Positions 1 to 9,300 of a stretch of 64,000 bases of DNA are shown here, in pieces (position 1 is the first letter of the stretch; every line of letters begins with the position of its first letter). The position numbers were made by a program, and so were the translations under genes. The DNA lies in contig NZ_WBVQ01000002.1 of the NCBI RefSeq assembly GCF_008933165.1, forward strand, positions 333,569 to 397,568, in the 5' to 3' direction. This DNA comes from Phaeocystidibacter marisrubri. GTDB lineage: Bacteria; Bacteroidota; Bacteroidia; Flavobacteriales; Schleiferiaceae. Below the pieces are notes generated by a model that was not told where the DNA came from, made no database searches, and worked only from the letters and a program-made list of their open reading frames with translations.

Positions 1-1
1 A

Positions 2-1765
2 GGAGCTGAAACCACGGCAAGTGTTTTTGGGAGAGAGTTACATTCTTATGTTATTACAGATGCCATTAGGGATGAAAAGGTTCTAAAATTCAAGGTAGAT
101 TACAATGATGTTCGCCCCAAGTTTAAGAGCATTGAAACAGAAATAGATGAGAAAAAGCTAAGTGCCGCAGAGAATAAAAGCGCCCTGCTACACCCAATTC
201 GCATCAAAGAGATTTCGCAGTACGTACTTCAAAACTTCAAACAAAAGACACATAGAACCAAAGGCGGAAACAGTGGCTTTAACGCAATGTTTGCGGTAAG
301 TAGTGTTGACGCTGCAAAATGCTATTATGAAGAGCTCAATAAGCTTCAGGAGGAAAGCGAAAAGCCACTGAAGATAGCCACCATCTTTTCTTTTGCAGCA
401 AACGAAGAACAAAATGCAATTGGAGAAATTGCCGACGAAACCTTTGAACCATCAGCTTTGGATCAAAGTGCAAAAGAGTTTTTGACCAATGCCATCTCTG
501 ACTACAATTCGATGTTCAAAACCAGCTATGGCGTTGAAAGCAGAGAGTTCCAGAACTACTACAGAGACCTAGCAAAACGAGTTAAAAACAAAGAGATTGA
601 CTTAATCATTGTAGTCGGCATGTTCCTTACTGGTTTTGATGCGCCAACTCTTAACACGTTGTTCGTCGACAAGAATCTCCGTTATCACGGTTTAATGCAA
701 GCGTTCTCTCGAACCAATAGAATCTACGACGCTACTAAAACCTTCGGAAACATTATTACCTTTCGCGATTTAGAAAAAGCTACGGTTGATGCTATAACAC
801 TTTTCGGAGATAAGAACACCAAAGATGTAGTTTTAGAAAAAAGCTTCAGGGAATATCTTGAAGGCTTCACAGATATTAATTCCGGTGATGCTCGAAGAGG
901 CCTTATTGATGTAGTTAATGATCTCAATAAAAAATTCCCAAATCCTGATGAAATAGTCACGGAAAAGGACAAAAAAGAATTCGCCAAAATCTTTGGTGAA
1001 TATTTAAGAGTTGAGAACATTCTCCAAAACTATGATGAGTTCACCCACTTAAAAGCAATTCAAACTCTCGACGCTAGTGACCCAGATGCCGTCGAAGCTT
1101 TTAAGGATACGCATTTTATAAGCGATGAGAACATTGCGGCTTATCGCGATATTGATTTACCAACTGAGCGTAGAGTTCAAGATTATCGATCAACTTACAA
1201 TGACATTCGTGACTGGCTGAGAAAAGAACGCCGTGGCAAGGAAGCTGAGGAGTCAACCATTGATTGGGATGATGTGATCTTTGAGGTCGACCTGCTTAAG
1301 TCCCAAGAGATAAACCTCGATTATATCCTTGAACTCATCTTTGAACACAACAAGAAAACGAAGGACAAGGCTTCATTAATCGAAGAGATCAGAAGAGTTA
1401 TTCGTTCAAGTATAGGAAACAGAGCCAAGGAAAGCTTAATTGTAGATTTCATCAATGACACCGAACTTGATGAAATACAAGATAAAGCAAGTGTGATTGA
1501 TTCTTTCTTCTCCTATGCTCAACGCAAACAGAAAACTGAAGCAACGGAGCTCATCACCGAAGAAAATTTGAATGTAGAAGCGGCTAAGCGATACATTTCA
1601 GCTTCTTTAAGACGAGAATACGCAAGTGTGAATGGAACTGAACTCAATGCACTTTTACCAAAAATGAGTCCTTTGAATCCTCAGTACTTGACAAAAAAGC
1701 AAAGTGTATTTCAAAAGATATCTTCATTTGTGGACAAATTTAAAGGAGTGGGAGGGCAATTATAG
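2..1765 (+). CDS. hsdR: Type I restriction enzyme R subunit, 3' part only
   Basis: This is the motor and cleavage subunit of a type I restriction-modification complex, which translocates DNA using ATP and cuts far from the recognition site. The frame is open from base 2 with no start, so the 5' part (nuclease domain and helicase motifs I-IV) lies outside the window. Visible are the [13 protein letters not shown] segment typical of HsdR at the left edge, the second RecA-like domain with FLTGFDAP (motif V) and QAFSRTNR (motif VI), then the long helical C-terminal domain that binds the methylase-specificity core. The stop at 1763-1765 gives a normal C-terminal length, so the gene looks intact here. 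No hsdM or hsdS is present downstream, so they must lie to the left. It starts the defence-rich part of the window. Confidence 0.93.
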   Translation, partial: GAETTASVFGRELHSYVITDAIRDEKVLKFKVDYNDVRPKFKSIETEIDEKKLSAAENKSALLHPIRIKEISQYVLQNFKQKTHRTKGGNSGFNAMFAVSSVDAAKCYYEELNKLQEESEKPLKIATIFSFAANEEQNAIGEIADETFEPSALDQSAKEFLTNAISDYNSMFKTSYGVESREFQNYYRDLAKRVKNKEIDLIIVVGMFLTGFDAPTLNTLFVDKNLRYHGLMQAFSRTNRIYDATKTFGNIITFRDLEKATVDAITLFGDKNTKDVVLEKSFREYLEGFTDINSGDARRGLIDVVNDLNKKFPNPDEIVTEKDKKEFAKIFGEYLRVENILQNYDEFTHLKAIQTLDASDPDAVEAFKDTHFISDENIAAYRDIDLPTERRVQDYRSTYNDIRDWLRKERRGKEAEESTIDWDDVIFEVDLLKSQEINLDYILELIFEHNKKTKDKASLIEEIRRVIRSSIGNRAKESLIVDFINDTELDEIQDKASVIDSFFSYAQRKQKTEATELITEENLNVEAAKRYISASLRREYASVNGTELNALLPKMSPLNPQYLTKKQSVFQKISSFVDKFKGVGGQL

Positions 1766-1771
1766 CTCTCC

Positions 1772-1816
1772 TCACCTATTCCAATACTCCGCCAACATCT
1801 CAGCCAATTTCTCATT
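1772..1816 (-). pseudogene. Tyrosine recombinase 3' end, remnant 1
   Basis: Reading the minus strand gives the tail EKLAEMLAEYWNR followed by a stop. This is nearly the same as the C-terminus of the longer remnants at 4947 and 10672. The DNA shares the 19-base string TCCAATACTCCGCCAACAT with both (here 1780-1798). Only about 13 codons can be recognised, with none of the catalytic residues. It lies just after the hsdR stop and may mark an old integration boundary. Confidence 0.6.
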
Positions 1817-1899
1817 ACAAAAACTATTATGCATGAGGGAAGTTTTCCGGGAAAAGTACTTGCTAAAGTCTCAATAGTCGGAGTTAGCTTAATAACACC

Positions 1900-3708
1900 T
1901 TATACATACTTCATTAAGACGCTATCCTTTTGTCCCTGCGCAACTTTAATATGCCAATATTCTAAGGGAATTTGTGTTTTGTGTTTAAGCCTTCTTAGGT
2001 AATCCAGATCATTCTTTGACATGGCAGCTGGTCCAGCTATAATAAGACTTTCAATCTCCAAGTCTGAGTAATACGCATACTCTAATAACTGCCCCAAAGC
2101 CTGGCGAATATTATCCTTGGCTATCTTGGAAGTCTTAATTTCAAACAGAATGAAGGTATTCGAGTTTCTAACAGCTATATCGATCAGTTTATTATCAATT
2201 CGAAATAGCTCTGCGCTGATTTGATCCTTCGGATATGTCAACTCAAGATAATCTGCAAGACCATTCACTAGATCAGTGTGTATCCTTGTAACTTTTCTCT
2301 TCTTAGCCTTTGTATTCATCTCATATTCGTCAGGTGGATTACCTCTACCAGACTTCCACTGCACCTGTACTTGCTCTGAGGATTTATAGAGATTATAGAT
2401 TTCATCTCCAAGTTTGGATACTTTGTACGGTACGAATCGATTCTGTTTAGAATTGCTCGAACCTTTCATCACAAGCAACTCATCTAGCAGCTGAACGTCT
2501 TCTATATTAAACTTGACATTCGGTAACCATTGCCTTTCTTTTACATACTCTAAGCTTCCTTCAATCTCCTGAATATCTCTTTTGACAATTTCATTCCATT
2601 TACCTAGCGGAAGATTATTGATTTCATCTTGATTAAGCACTTCCAAGTTATCAATGTATCCAACGTAGTATTTTGATTTTGACTTATCATTGATGGTAAA
2701 CAAATGCACTCTCTCAAGTAAGCTTGGTCCATTATCACCAAGTTTCGAAGCACCTTCAATAAATCCAAATTGAACTTTTCCCACTGTAAACTCATGGCTA
2801 AACAACCATTCCTCATTCGCATATCCATACTTCTCATCGAACCTACTACTTGAATTATTGATATTCGCAATATCATATTCGTGCCTTGTTGGCTTTGTCC
2901 ATGAATTTGTATTCCATGTTAGCCTCATTAACCGCTCATTAGGAAATAATAAACTTGAAAGCTTAGCATACTCAACCTCGCAACCGGTGAAATAGGAATT
3001 CGACAATTCTATTAATTCGTTTATTTCGACATGCTCACCCTTACTTAATCTTCTTCGTTGCCACAGTAGGCCATTTTGTTTTCGATATTCATTAAATGCT
3101 TTCCCACGCCCATTCCTAGACGTAAAGAACTCATTATCCCATTTTACATCGATTTTGTAGACTATCTCGCCAGACTCCTCAAATCCAATAGTGTAGAATA
3201 ATAAATCTGAAACACGAGTCCTAGGAAGAACACGATACCAAACAAACTTCCTAAACCGCTGTCCAACAGTATTATTAGCTTGTTCATTCCAACTCATTCT
3301 CCCTTTCACATCCCAACCTAATTTCTTTAAGCCTTCTCTCCATTTTTTGGCTTTCTGCCAAATGATTTGATTGAGAAAATCGCCAATGTTTTTATCAATT
3401 CTGTTGGATGAATCATATCCATTTCTCTTGATCAGTATTGAAAATGACTCTAGTTCTTTATATGAAATATGCCACTCATCGCATGTTGGATCTACAATCG
3501 GAAATCCAAGGGACCAGAGTTTAGACTGAGCCTGATCAGTCGTGAAATTTGGATTGACTATACTCTTCCCTGACAACTCATGCGCCTTACGGAAGAGCTC
3601 CTTTACTGGAAAGGAATTTCCCTGAAACCATACACTGTATTCGTCATTTGAAGCCACTTGTCCACTTAAAATGGCAGCCAATACATCGTTTTCATCTATA
3701 GAAATCAT
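1900..3708 (-). CDS. Uncharacterised protein with C-terminal PD-(D/E)XK nuclease-like domain
   Basis: A 602-residue protein without signal peptide or membrane segments. I do not recognise the family of residues 1-480; it contains a segment NEEWLF near residue 300, a kind of motif I associate with some restriction-associated proteins. Residues about 480-590 look like a restriction-endonuclease fold: Asp510 in LIDIAVR and Glu523/Lys525 in FEIKTSK, followed by the helix QALGQLLEYAY, the usual D...ExK pattern followed by a Q/Y helix. The start ATG at 3708 is the only good one. It lies between hsdR and another candidate nuclease gene, which suggests a stand-alone restriction or anti-phage role. 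That role is inference; the nuclease motif is what is seen. Confidence 0.75.
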   Translation of the reverse strand: MISIDENDVLAAILSGQVASNDEYSVWFQGNSFPVKELFRKAHELSGKSIVNPNFTTDQAQSKLWSLGFPIVDPTCDEWHISYKELESFSILIKRNGYDSSNRIDKNIGDFLNQIIWQKAKKWREGLKKLGWDVKGRMSWNEQANNTVGQRFRKFVWYRVLPRTRVSDLLFYTIGFEESGEIVYKIDVKWDNEFFTSRNGRGKAFNEYRKQNGLLWQRRRLSKGEHVEINELIELSNSYFTGCEVEYAKLSSLLFPNERLMRLTWNTNSWTKPTRHEYDIANINNSSSRFDEKYGYANEEWLFSHEFTVGKVQFGFIEGASKLGDNGPSLLERVHLFTINDKSKSKYYVGYIDNLEVLNQDEINNLPLGKWNEIVKRDIQEIEGSLEYVKERQWLPNVKFNIEDVQLLDELLVMKGSSNSKQNRFVPYKVSKLGDEIYNLYKSSEQVQVQWKSGRGNPPDEYEMNTKAKKRKVTRIHTDLVNGLADYLELTYPKDQISAELFRIDNKLIDIAVRNSNTFILFEIKTSKIAKDNIRQALGQLLEYAYYSDLEIESLIIAGPAAMSKNDLDYLRRLKHKTQIPLEYWHIKVAQGQKDSVLMKYV

Positions 3709-3784
3709 ATTCGAGAGGGTGAGATTTAGAAAGAAGTAGTTATAAACTTACAATATTATCCTCTCTATGAGACATACGTAATTA

Positions 3785-3973
3785 TTATATAAGAAATAGA
3801 TCACTTATTCCTTCATCGGTGGCATTTTGTGCATGTTGAATAACACTTTGAAAGATTATATAATCTTGTTCTTCATGATCAATCAAAACAAACCTAAAAT
3901 GCCATTCATTTTGGAAATAAATAGTGCTAAAAATTAGAAACAAATCTTTAATTGAGATAAATAAATAACAAGA
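3785..3973 (-). pseudogene. In-frame coding-like extension after the TGA of the upstream gene
   Basis: Directly after the TGA stop of the gene at 3974-4891 the same frame stays open for another 62 codons, to a TAA at 3785-3787. The later part (from NEWHFRFVLIDHEEQDY) has a protein-like composition with charged and aromatic residues well mixed. No ATG is present; a TTG at 3941-3943 could start a peptide of about 52 residues. It is either the lost C-terminus of the upstream gene or a small independent or decayed gene. Confidence 0.3.
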
Positions 3974-4891
3974 TCAATCATTCAATACAGCATCAATATT
4001 CTTGATTCTGTTATCGTACCGGAAATTATGATTATTGATTATCACTAGGTGTTTTACCTCCTTGTACTCTGAGCTTAACATTAAAATTTTCTCTTTTTTT
4101 ACTTTATGAATTGGCACTTTTTTCCCGTCATCCATAAAGCCTGGAAATAACAGTAAGAACAATCCCAGGTTACTTCGAAAGTTAATCTCTTTCAATCTCT
4201 CATTAACGTCTTCAGCTCTATCCGGATTTATCTTAGCAAGAGATTTCAACAGAAATGGAAAACCTAAATCACTATCTCTCAAAGAATTTAAGATTATCTC
4301 AGCTGAGGCACCTTCAAAATTAAAATCACCGCTTTTTTGAATGAGTGAATCAAATGGTAAGCTCTCTTTATGAATCAGTGCCTTAACATCAAATGCTGAG
4401 CGTAGTATAACACCACTTTCTGACAGATTAGATAAATCATCTATTAGATTACAGTCTTTAAATGAAATCGGATCTTCAATATGCTGATAAAAGACATACA
4501 AAGGTATTGCCTTCTTTTCTCGAGCAAAGTCTATCAATTGCTCGCACTGAGCTGCTGTAACATGAGGATATGACGATAGACCATCTGTCGAATTCTGATA
4601 ACTCTTGGCTTGAATAAAAAATCTCAAATATTTTTCATCGTCATTCCCAAGCCATAGTTCAATATCAACCCCTGTCTTGGACTCATTAACATTCAAATTC
4701 CTACAGGCTAACTCAACATCTGTGTAGTTACAGGCCTCTTCAACTAGCACCTTTAGCAGAATAGATGTTAGCGCTTCTTCTCTCAATTGAGCAATGGGCT
4801 GCTCATTTCGAGAACTAACCACGCGCATTGAATGATAAACTTCCGAAGCGGCTTTTTTTAGCATCAACATCAATGATTCTTCATACGCCAT
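3974..4891 (-). CDS. Hypothetical protein with degenerate PD-(D/E)XK (D-x-E...QxK) motif
   Basis: A 305-residue soluble protein. The N-terminal third carries Glu39 in a helix, then GVDIELW (Asp76, Glu78), then FFIQAKSYQ (Gln94, Lys96). This order of Glu, Asp and QxK is the layout of a PD-(D/E)XK nuclease core in which Q replaces the middle acid, as in several DUF6615-like and Mrr-like families. After it come a region resembling a second helical domain (PLYVFYQH, SFKDCNLID) and a variable C-terminus. It is transcribed in the same direction as the 602-residue candidate nuclease 265 bp downstream, with AT-rich DNA between. The family name is a guess; the motif spacing is visible. The frame stays open beyond the stop (see 3785-3973). 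Confidence 0.65.
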   Translation of the reverse strand: MAYEESLMLMLKKAASEVYHSMRVVSSRNEQPIAQLREEALTSILLKVLVEEACNYTDVELACRNLNVNESKTGVDIELWLGNDDEKYLRFFIQAKSYQNSTDGLSSYPHVTAAQCEQLIDFAREKKAIPLYVFYQHIEDPISFKDCNLIDDLSNLSESGVILRSAFDVKALIHKESLPFDSLIQKSGDFNFEGASAEIILNSLRDSDLGFPFLLKSLAKINPDRAEDVNERLKEINFRSNLGLFLLLFPGFMDDGKKVPIHKVKKEKILMLSSEYKEVKHLVIINNHNFRYDNRIKNIDAVLND

Positions 4892-4946
4892 ATCAAATAT
4901 TATTTAAGTCTGTCTTCTTTAGTAAGATAGTACTTTATTCAGTATC

Positions 4947-5198
4947 TCATCCCTTCCAATACTCCGCCAACATTTCCGCCGCTTCCCTTTCACTAATCTT
5001 GATATACTTAAGAAAGGCTTTTTCTGACTTGTGACAAGTTACCATTCTGAGGACAGTCGTCGGCACATTTCGTTTGTAATTCAGCGTTGCAAAGGTTCAT
5101 CTGGCTGTATGTGAAGCAATGAGCTCATACTCCTTCTTGATTTTATCTCTGGCCTTCCCAGCTCTGGTTTTTGTTAGAATGATGCCATTTGGTAGTCC
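4947..5198 (-). pseudogene. Tyrosine recombinase 3' part, remnant 2
   Basis: The minus strand reads GIILTKT...IASHTAR-stop-TFATLNYKRNVPTTVLRMVTCHKSEKAFLKYIKISE...AEYWKG and then TGA (4947-4949). HTARxTFAT and TxHKxxxxFLKY are the box II motifs of phage-type integrases with Arg, His and the nucleophile Tyr. An in-frame TGA replaces the second Arg codon of HTARR, and TAA precedes the readable part at 5199. About 80 codons remain of a gene that is normally about 400 codons long. It is oriented like remnants 1 and 3 and closely similar to remnant 3. It fills most of the 438-bp gap between the nuclease-like gene and the beta-helix protein. Confidence 0.85.
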
Positions 5199-5329
5199 TT
5201 AAGAGCTTGCCATTTTTTTCACATGCCTCTTTGACTCACCGCTACCTGAGTAAGGTGGAAAGTAACCACAAATTTGAATGAGTGTTTTTTTATCAATACC
5301 TTGTAGGAACACCCCTACAATCCCCCTCT

Positions 5330-6364
5330 ATGAAATCTCTCCTCATCTACTTTGGACTTCTATCTACTTTTCAAGTGTATTCTCAACGACTAATTAGTGT
5401 TGAAAGTGATAGTACCAGTCAGTTTTTCACTGATTTACAAACCGCGTACAATGCCGCTAATAGTGGTGATGTAATTTATTTACCTGGGGGTGCAACTTTT
5501 TACAGCCTATTAATAGATAAGGATATTACTATAATTGGAGCTGGATACTCAATGGATTCGTCTAGCACAACAGGAATAACTGTGGTTTATAGTGCGGTGA
5601 TTACTCAACCCAATTTAGATGTTCACTTGGAAGGAATTTACTTTCAAACGAGTGTTGGAGTAAGTGGGACCAACACGACTGAAGTAAATATAAGCCGTTG
5701 CTCTGTTGAGTACTTGAATAGCTGGGGAGCGCCTAACATGAGTGGACTCATTTCAGAGACAGAAATTCGAGGAAGAAGTCCAATTAGATCGCTCTATTGC
5801 GGAGGAGCACTTGCTGTTGAGAAGTTTAGCGGAGTGCTGGCCAATTGTGTGATATATAATACTATTGGTGAAATTCACGGAGCAACAGTTAAGAACTGTG
5901 TCTTTTTAGACTCATCAAGTTCTCAATACACGGATGTCAACAACACCGTCTTTTCCAATAATATCTTTTTAACGCCGTGCTTTGATCAAAAGCCAGTTCC
6001 CTATCCTCGGTGTTCTCGCGGATCGAACAATCAGTTCATAAACAACCTCTTTATTGGAAGCGCTTGCTTTGAGAATACCAATTACTTCTCGGGCAACCAG
6101 TTTAACGTGGCCTTAGCTAGCGTTTTTAGCAATTACCCTGGAAACACTTACAACCCTGGCAATCGCTATGAAATAAATCCCTCTGGCCCAGCAGCTAATG
6201 CAGGATTTAATGGTACAGATATAGGCATCACGGGCGGCGACTTCCCTTGGAAACCCGGAGGAGTTCCTCATAATCCTCATTTCAATAAAATAATCATTGC
6301 AGGGCAAACAAATGCCGATGGAACACTACCTGTAGAGATTAGGGTGAAAGCTCAGGAACGATAA
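5330..6364 (+). CDS. Secreted right-handed beta-helix-like protein
   Basis: A 344-residue protein counted from the ATG at 5330, which begins a clear signal peptide (MKSLLIYFGLLSTFQVYSQ); an upstream ATG at 5282 would put 16 polar residues before it and is less likely. The mature start has the phrase LQTAYNAANSGDVIYLPGG, typical of proteins with parallel beta-helix (pectate-lyase-like) repeats, and the body is rich in short Val/Ile/Asn strands with the helix-like phrases VYNTIGEIHGATVKNCVF and NQFINNLFIG. No catalytic residues can be named and no C-terminal sorting domain is seen. It ends 10 bp before the metalloprotease gene, so the two are probably co-transcribed; perhaps it is an exported polysaccharide- or surface-binding protein. 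Confidence 0.7.
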   Translation: MKSLLIYFGLLSTFQVYSQRLISVESDSTSQFFTDLQTAYNAANSGDVIYLPGGATFYSLLIDKDITIIGAGYSMDSSSTTGITVVYSAVITQPNLDVHLEGIYFQTSVGVSGTNTTEVNISRCSVEYLNSWGAPNMSGLISETEIRGRSPIRSLYCGGALAVEKFSGVLANCVIYNTIGEIHGATVKNCVFLDSSSSQYTDVNNTVFSNNIFLTPCFDQKPVPYPRCSRGSNNQFINNLFIGSACFENTNYFSGNQFNVALASVFSNYPGNTYNPGNRYEINPSGPAANAGFNGTDIGITGGDFPWKPGGVPHNPHFNKIIIAGQTNADGTLPVEIRVKAQER

Positions 6365-6374
6365 CCCTTCAGGT

Positions 6375-9300
6375 ATGCAACGAAAATTAGCACTCATACT
6401 CAAAGTAGTGCTTGGTTTGGTATTTTACCAAGCACAAGGACAACATATCCCTCCACAAGGTGGAGTGGACTGCAACTCCCCTGGGGTTGTGGTTATCCCT
6501 GTGGTGGTTCATGTTATTCATAGACCTGGGGAGGCAATCGGGCATGGGTCTAACATTAGCGATTCGTCAATTCATTGGCAAATCGAACAAACCAATAATC
6601 ATTTCCGAGCGAATAGCGTTCCAACGTCGTTATACTCTTATCTAGCTGAAGATATTCAAATTGAATTCCGACTAGCACGCTCCGATGAAAACGGTAATCC
6701 CCATAGCGGAATTAACAGAATAAGTTCACCTTTACCTTCAAACGTAGGTAGAATCTCACTTTATAAATTTGATAGCACATTCAAACATGTCAACACATGG
6801 TCAACCCACAAGTATATGAACATTTGGTACTCTCCATATGGCTTGTTACTCGATCCGTACTCAAATACTCTAAGCTTAGGGCAAGCATACCTTCCTATTC
6901 CCAGCAGCTTGGCAGGACTAGAACCGTATAGTATTCCCGTAACCTTATTACGCGCTACAAACCAATTGGCCTCGGATTCTACTGATGGACTAATAATATA
7001 TTCTGACACTGTACTTCCAACTAATTTAACACATGAAATTGGTCACTACCTTGGCCTGTTTCATACATTCCAAGGTGGTTGTTTTAGTCTGTACGGAGAT
7101 TACTGTAGCGACACACCCAGAACAACACGTAATGATACATGCCAAAGTGGTTCCTGCACTTTTGGCTTTCCGCCTGGGATGATTGAAAACTTCATGGACT
7201 ACACCTACAACTGCCACAGTCTTTTCACGAAAGACCAGAAAGATAGGATGCACGTCGCTCTGCTTGCTCCACGACGTCCAGACATTCAACCGCTTCGCTA
7301 TTTAAACAACAATGAATGGTTCGCGCTTGACACCTATGAACCTAATAACAGTGCATCTATAGCTAGAGAAGTATTTAACGCTGGCTCAGGATCTACTATA
7401 GATACGACACTCTCATCTAGGATCTTTCATGCTGGAGACGTAGACTGGTTTGAAATTTCACTCCAAGAGGAAGGAACATTAACGGTTAGCCTAACCGAGC
7501 TTTCAAAGAATTATGACCTAGAACTATTTGAATTAGACGGTTCACCTAATTGGTACAGCGGTTCGTATAATTCAAGTGCTACTTCAGAGCAAATCGTATT
7601 CAACAAACAAAATAACTCACATCGAACAATAGGCATAAAAGTTTCTAACTCCAATCAAGAATACGATAGATGCTCACCATATTCTCTACGAATTCAATGG
7701 CAATCCAACTCCGATTGTTCAAGCCTTAATGCAACGGCATCCGCTAGTTCGGCTTCTTCATACTCCACCAATGATGGTACAGCTTCAATTCATATTACAG
7801 GTGGAGCAAGTCCCTATCAAATCTTATGGTCTAATGGAAGCGTAGATACTTCTTTAAGCAATCTAACTACAGGTGTATATCAGGTTGTTGTGACAGATTC
7901 AAATGGATGTTCTGCTTCTGATTTAGTTTATGTTGGTGTTCAAGGCCTTTCTACCCCATCTTGCTTTGGAACGCAAACTCTCACATCAAACTCAGGAAAC
8001 TTCACTGATGGAAGTGACACATCCAACTATCAAAACAATAGTTTCTGCTCATGGCATGTTAATCCATCCTCTAACAACAGCTCCATTATTTTCTCCATCA
8101 ATCAACTAGATCTCGCATTAGGTGACACACTATTCATTTACAATGGAAGTAGCACAAACTCACTACCTGTAGCATCCTTAGTTAGCGGGAGCATCACCTC
8201 ATCTGTTTCAACCGCAAGCGAAGCTTATATTCTATTCAAATCGAACGACACAATCACTTCAAGAGGTTGGGATATCAGTTATCAAGCAAGAGCATTGTCC
8301 TCTGGGCCAGGCATCAATCTTTATGAGTATTGGTTTGATGATAATCAAATCTCTAGAATACGAACATACACAAGCCCTAAGCAAAATCTACTCATTGATA
8401 GAAATATCAACACATCTCAGCTTTCTGCAGGAGTTCACACGGTGCATTTTCGATTTCAATATTTAGATCAAACATGGTCCTCTGTTTACAGTGAATACTT
8501 TATAAAACGACCTGTTCAAACTGATGAAAATAAAAGAATTACGAGATTTGAGTATTGGTTTGACGACGATGCTCAAAATAGAAAAACCCTCTATAGATCA
8601 TTAAACCAATCTTGGACAATTAATGATATTCCCACAGAAAGCCTGACCTTAGGTGTACATGTCCTACATGCCAGGTCTCAGGATAACAGTGGAAGGTGGA
8701 GTAGTGTAATAAGTCAACACTTCATTAAGAATCAAATAGACCACGCCTCCACCAACTTGATGACGATGTATCGATATTGGTTTAACAATGACACTATCAC
8801 CATAAAATCGGTACAACTCAGCCCACCAAGCACAATACTAAACCTTAGCACCACACTTGATCTATCTTCCCTACCAATAGGAAGCAATGTACTTCATCTT
8901 CAATCAAAGGATAGTACGGGGAAGTGGAGTTCTATTCTATCGGATACAATTAACAAGCTACCTAACCCCGTTGCCGACTTTAGCTTCACCAATCCAGACT
9001 GTACAAGTAAATCAGTGATTTTCACAAACCTGAGTACTGAGTCTACTGATTATGTGTGGCAATTTGGAGATGGTCAAAGTGATACAGCCACATCTCCAAC
9101 TCACATATACGCTCTCCCTGGAAGGTACACCGTTACCTTAAGGTCACTTTATCAACCTTATGGAGTTGACAGCTTGATTAGCAAAGTGATAACGGTGGGT
9201 GCAAACACCTTTGATACTTTAACCGTATCATCGTGTGATTCCTTCACTTCACCAATCAGCCTACTTACATATACGAGCAGTGGATTTTACTCTGATACCC

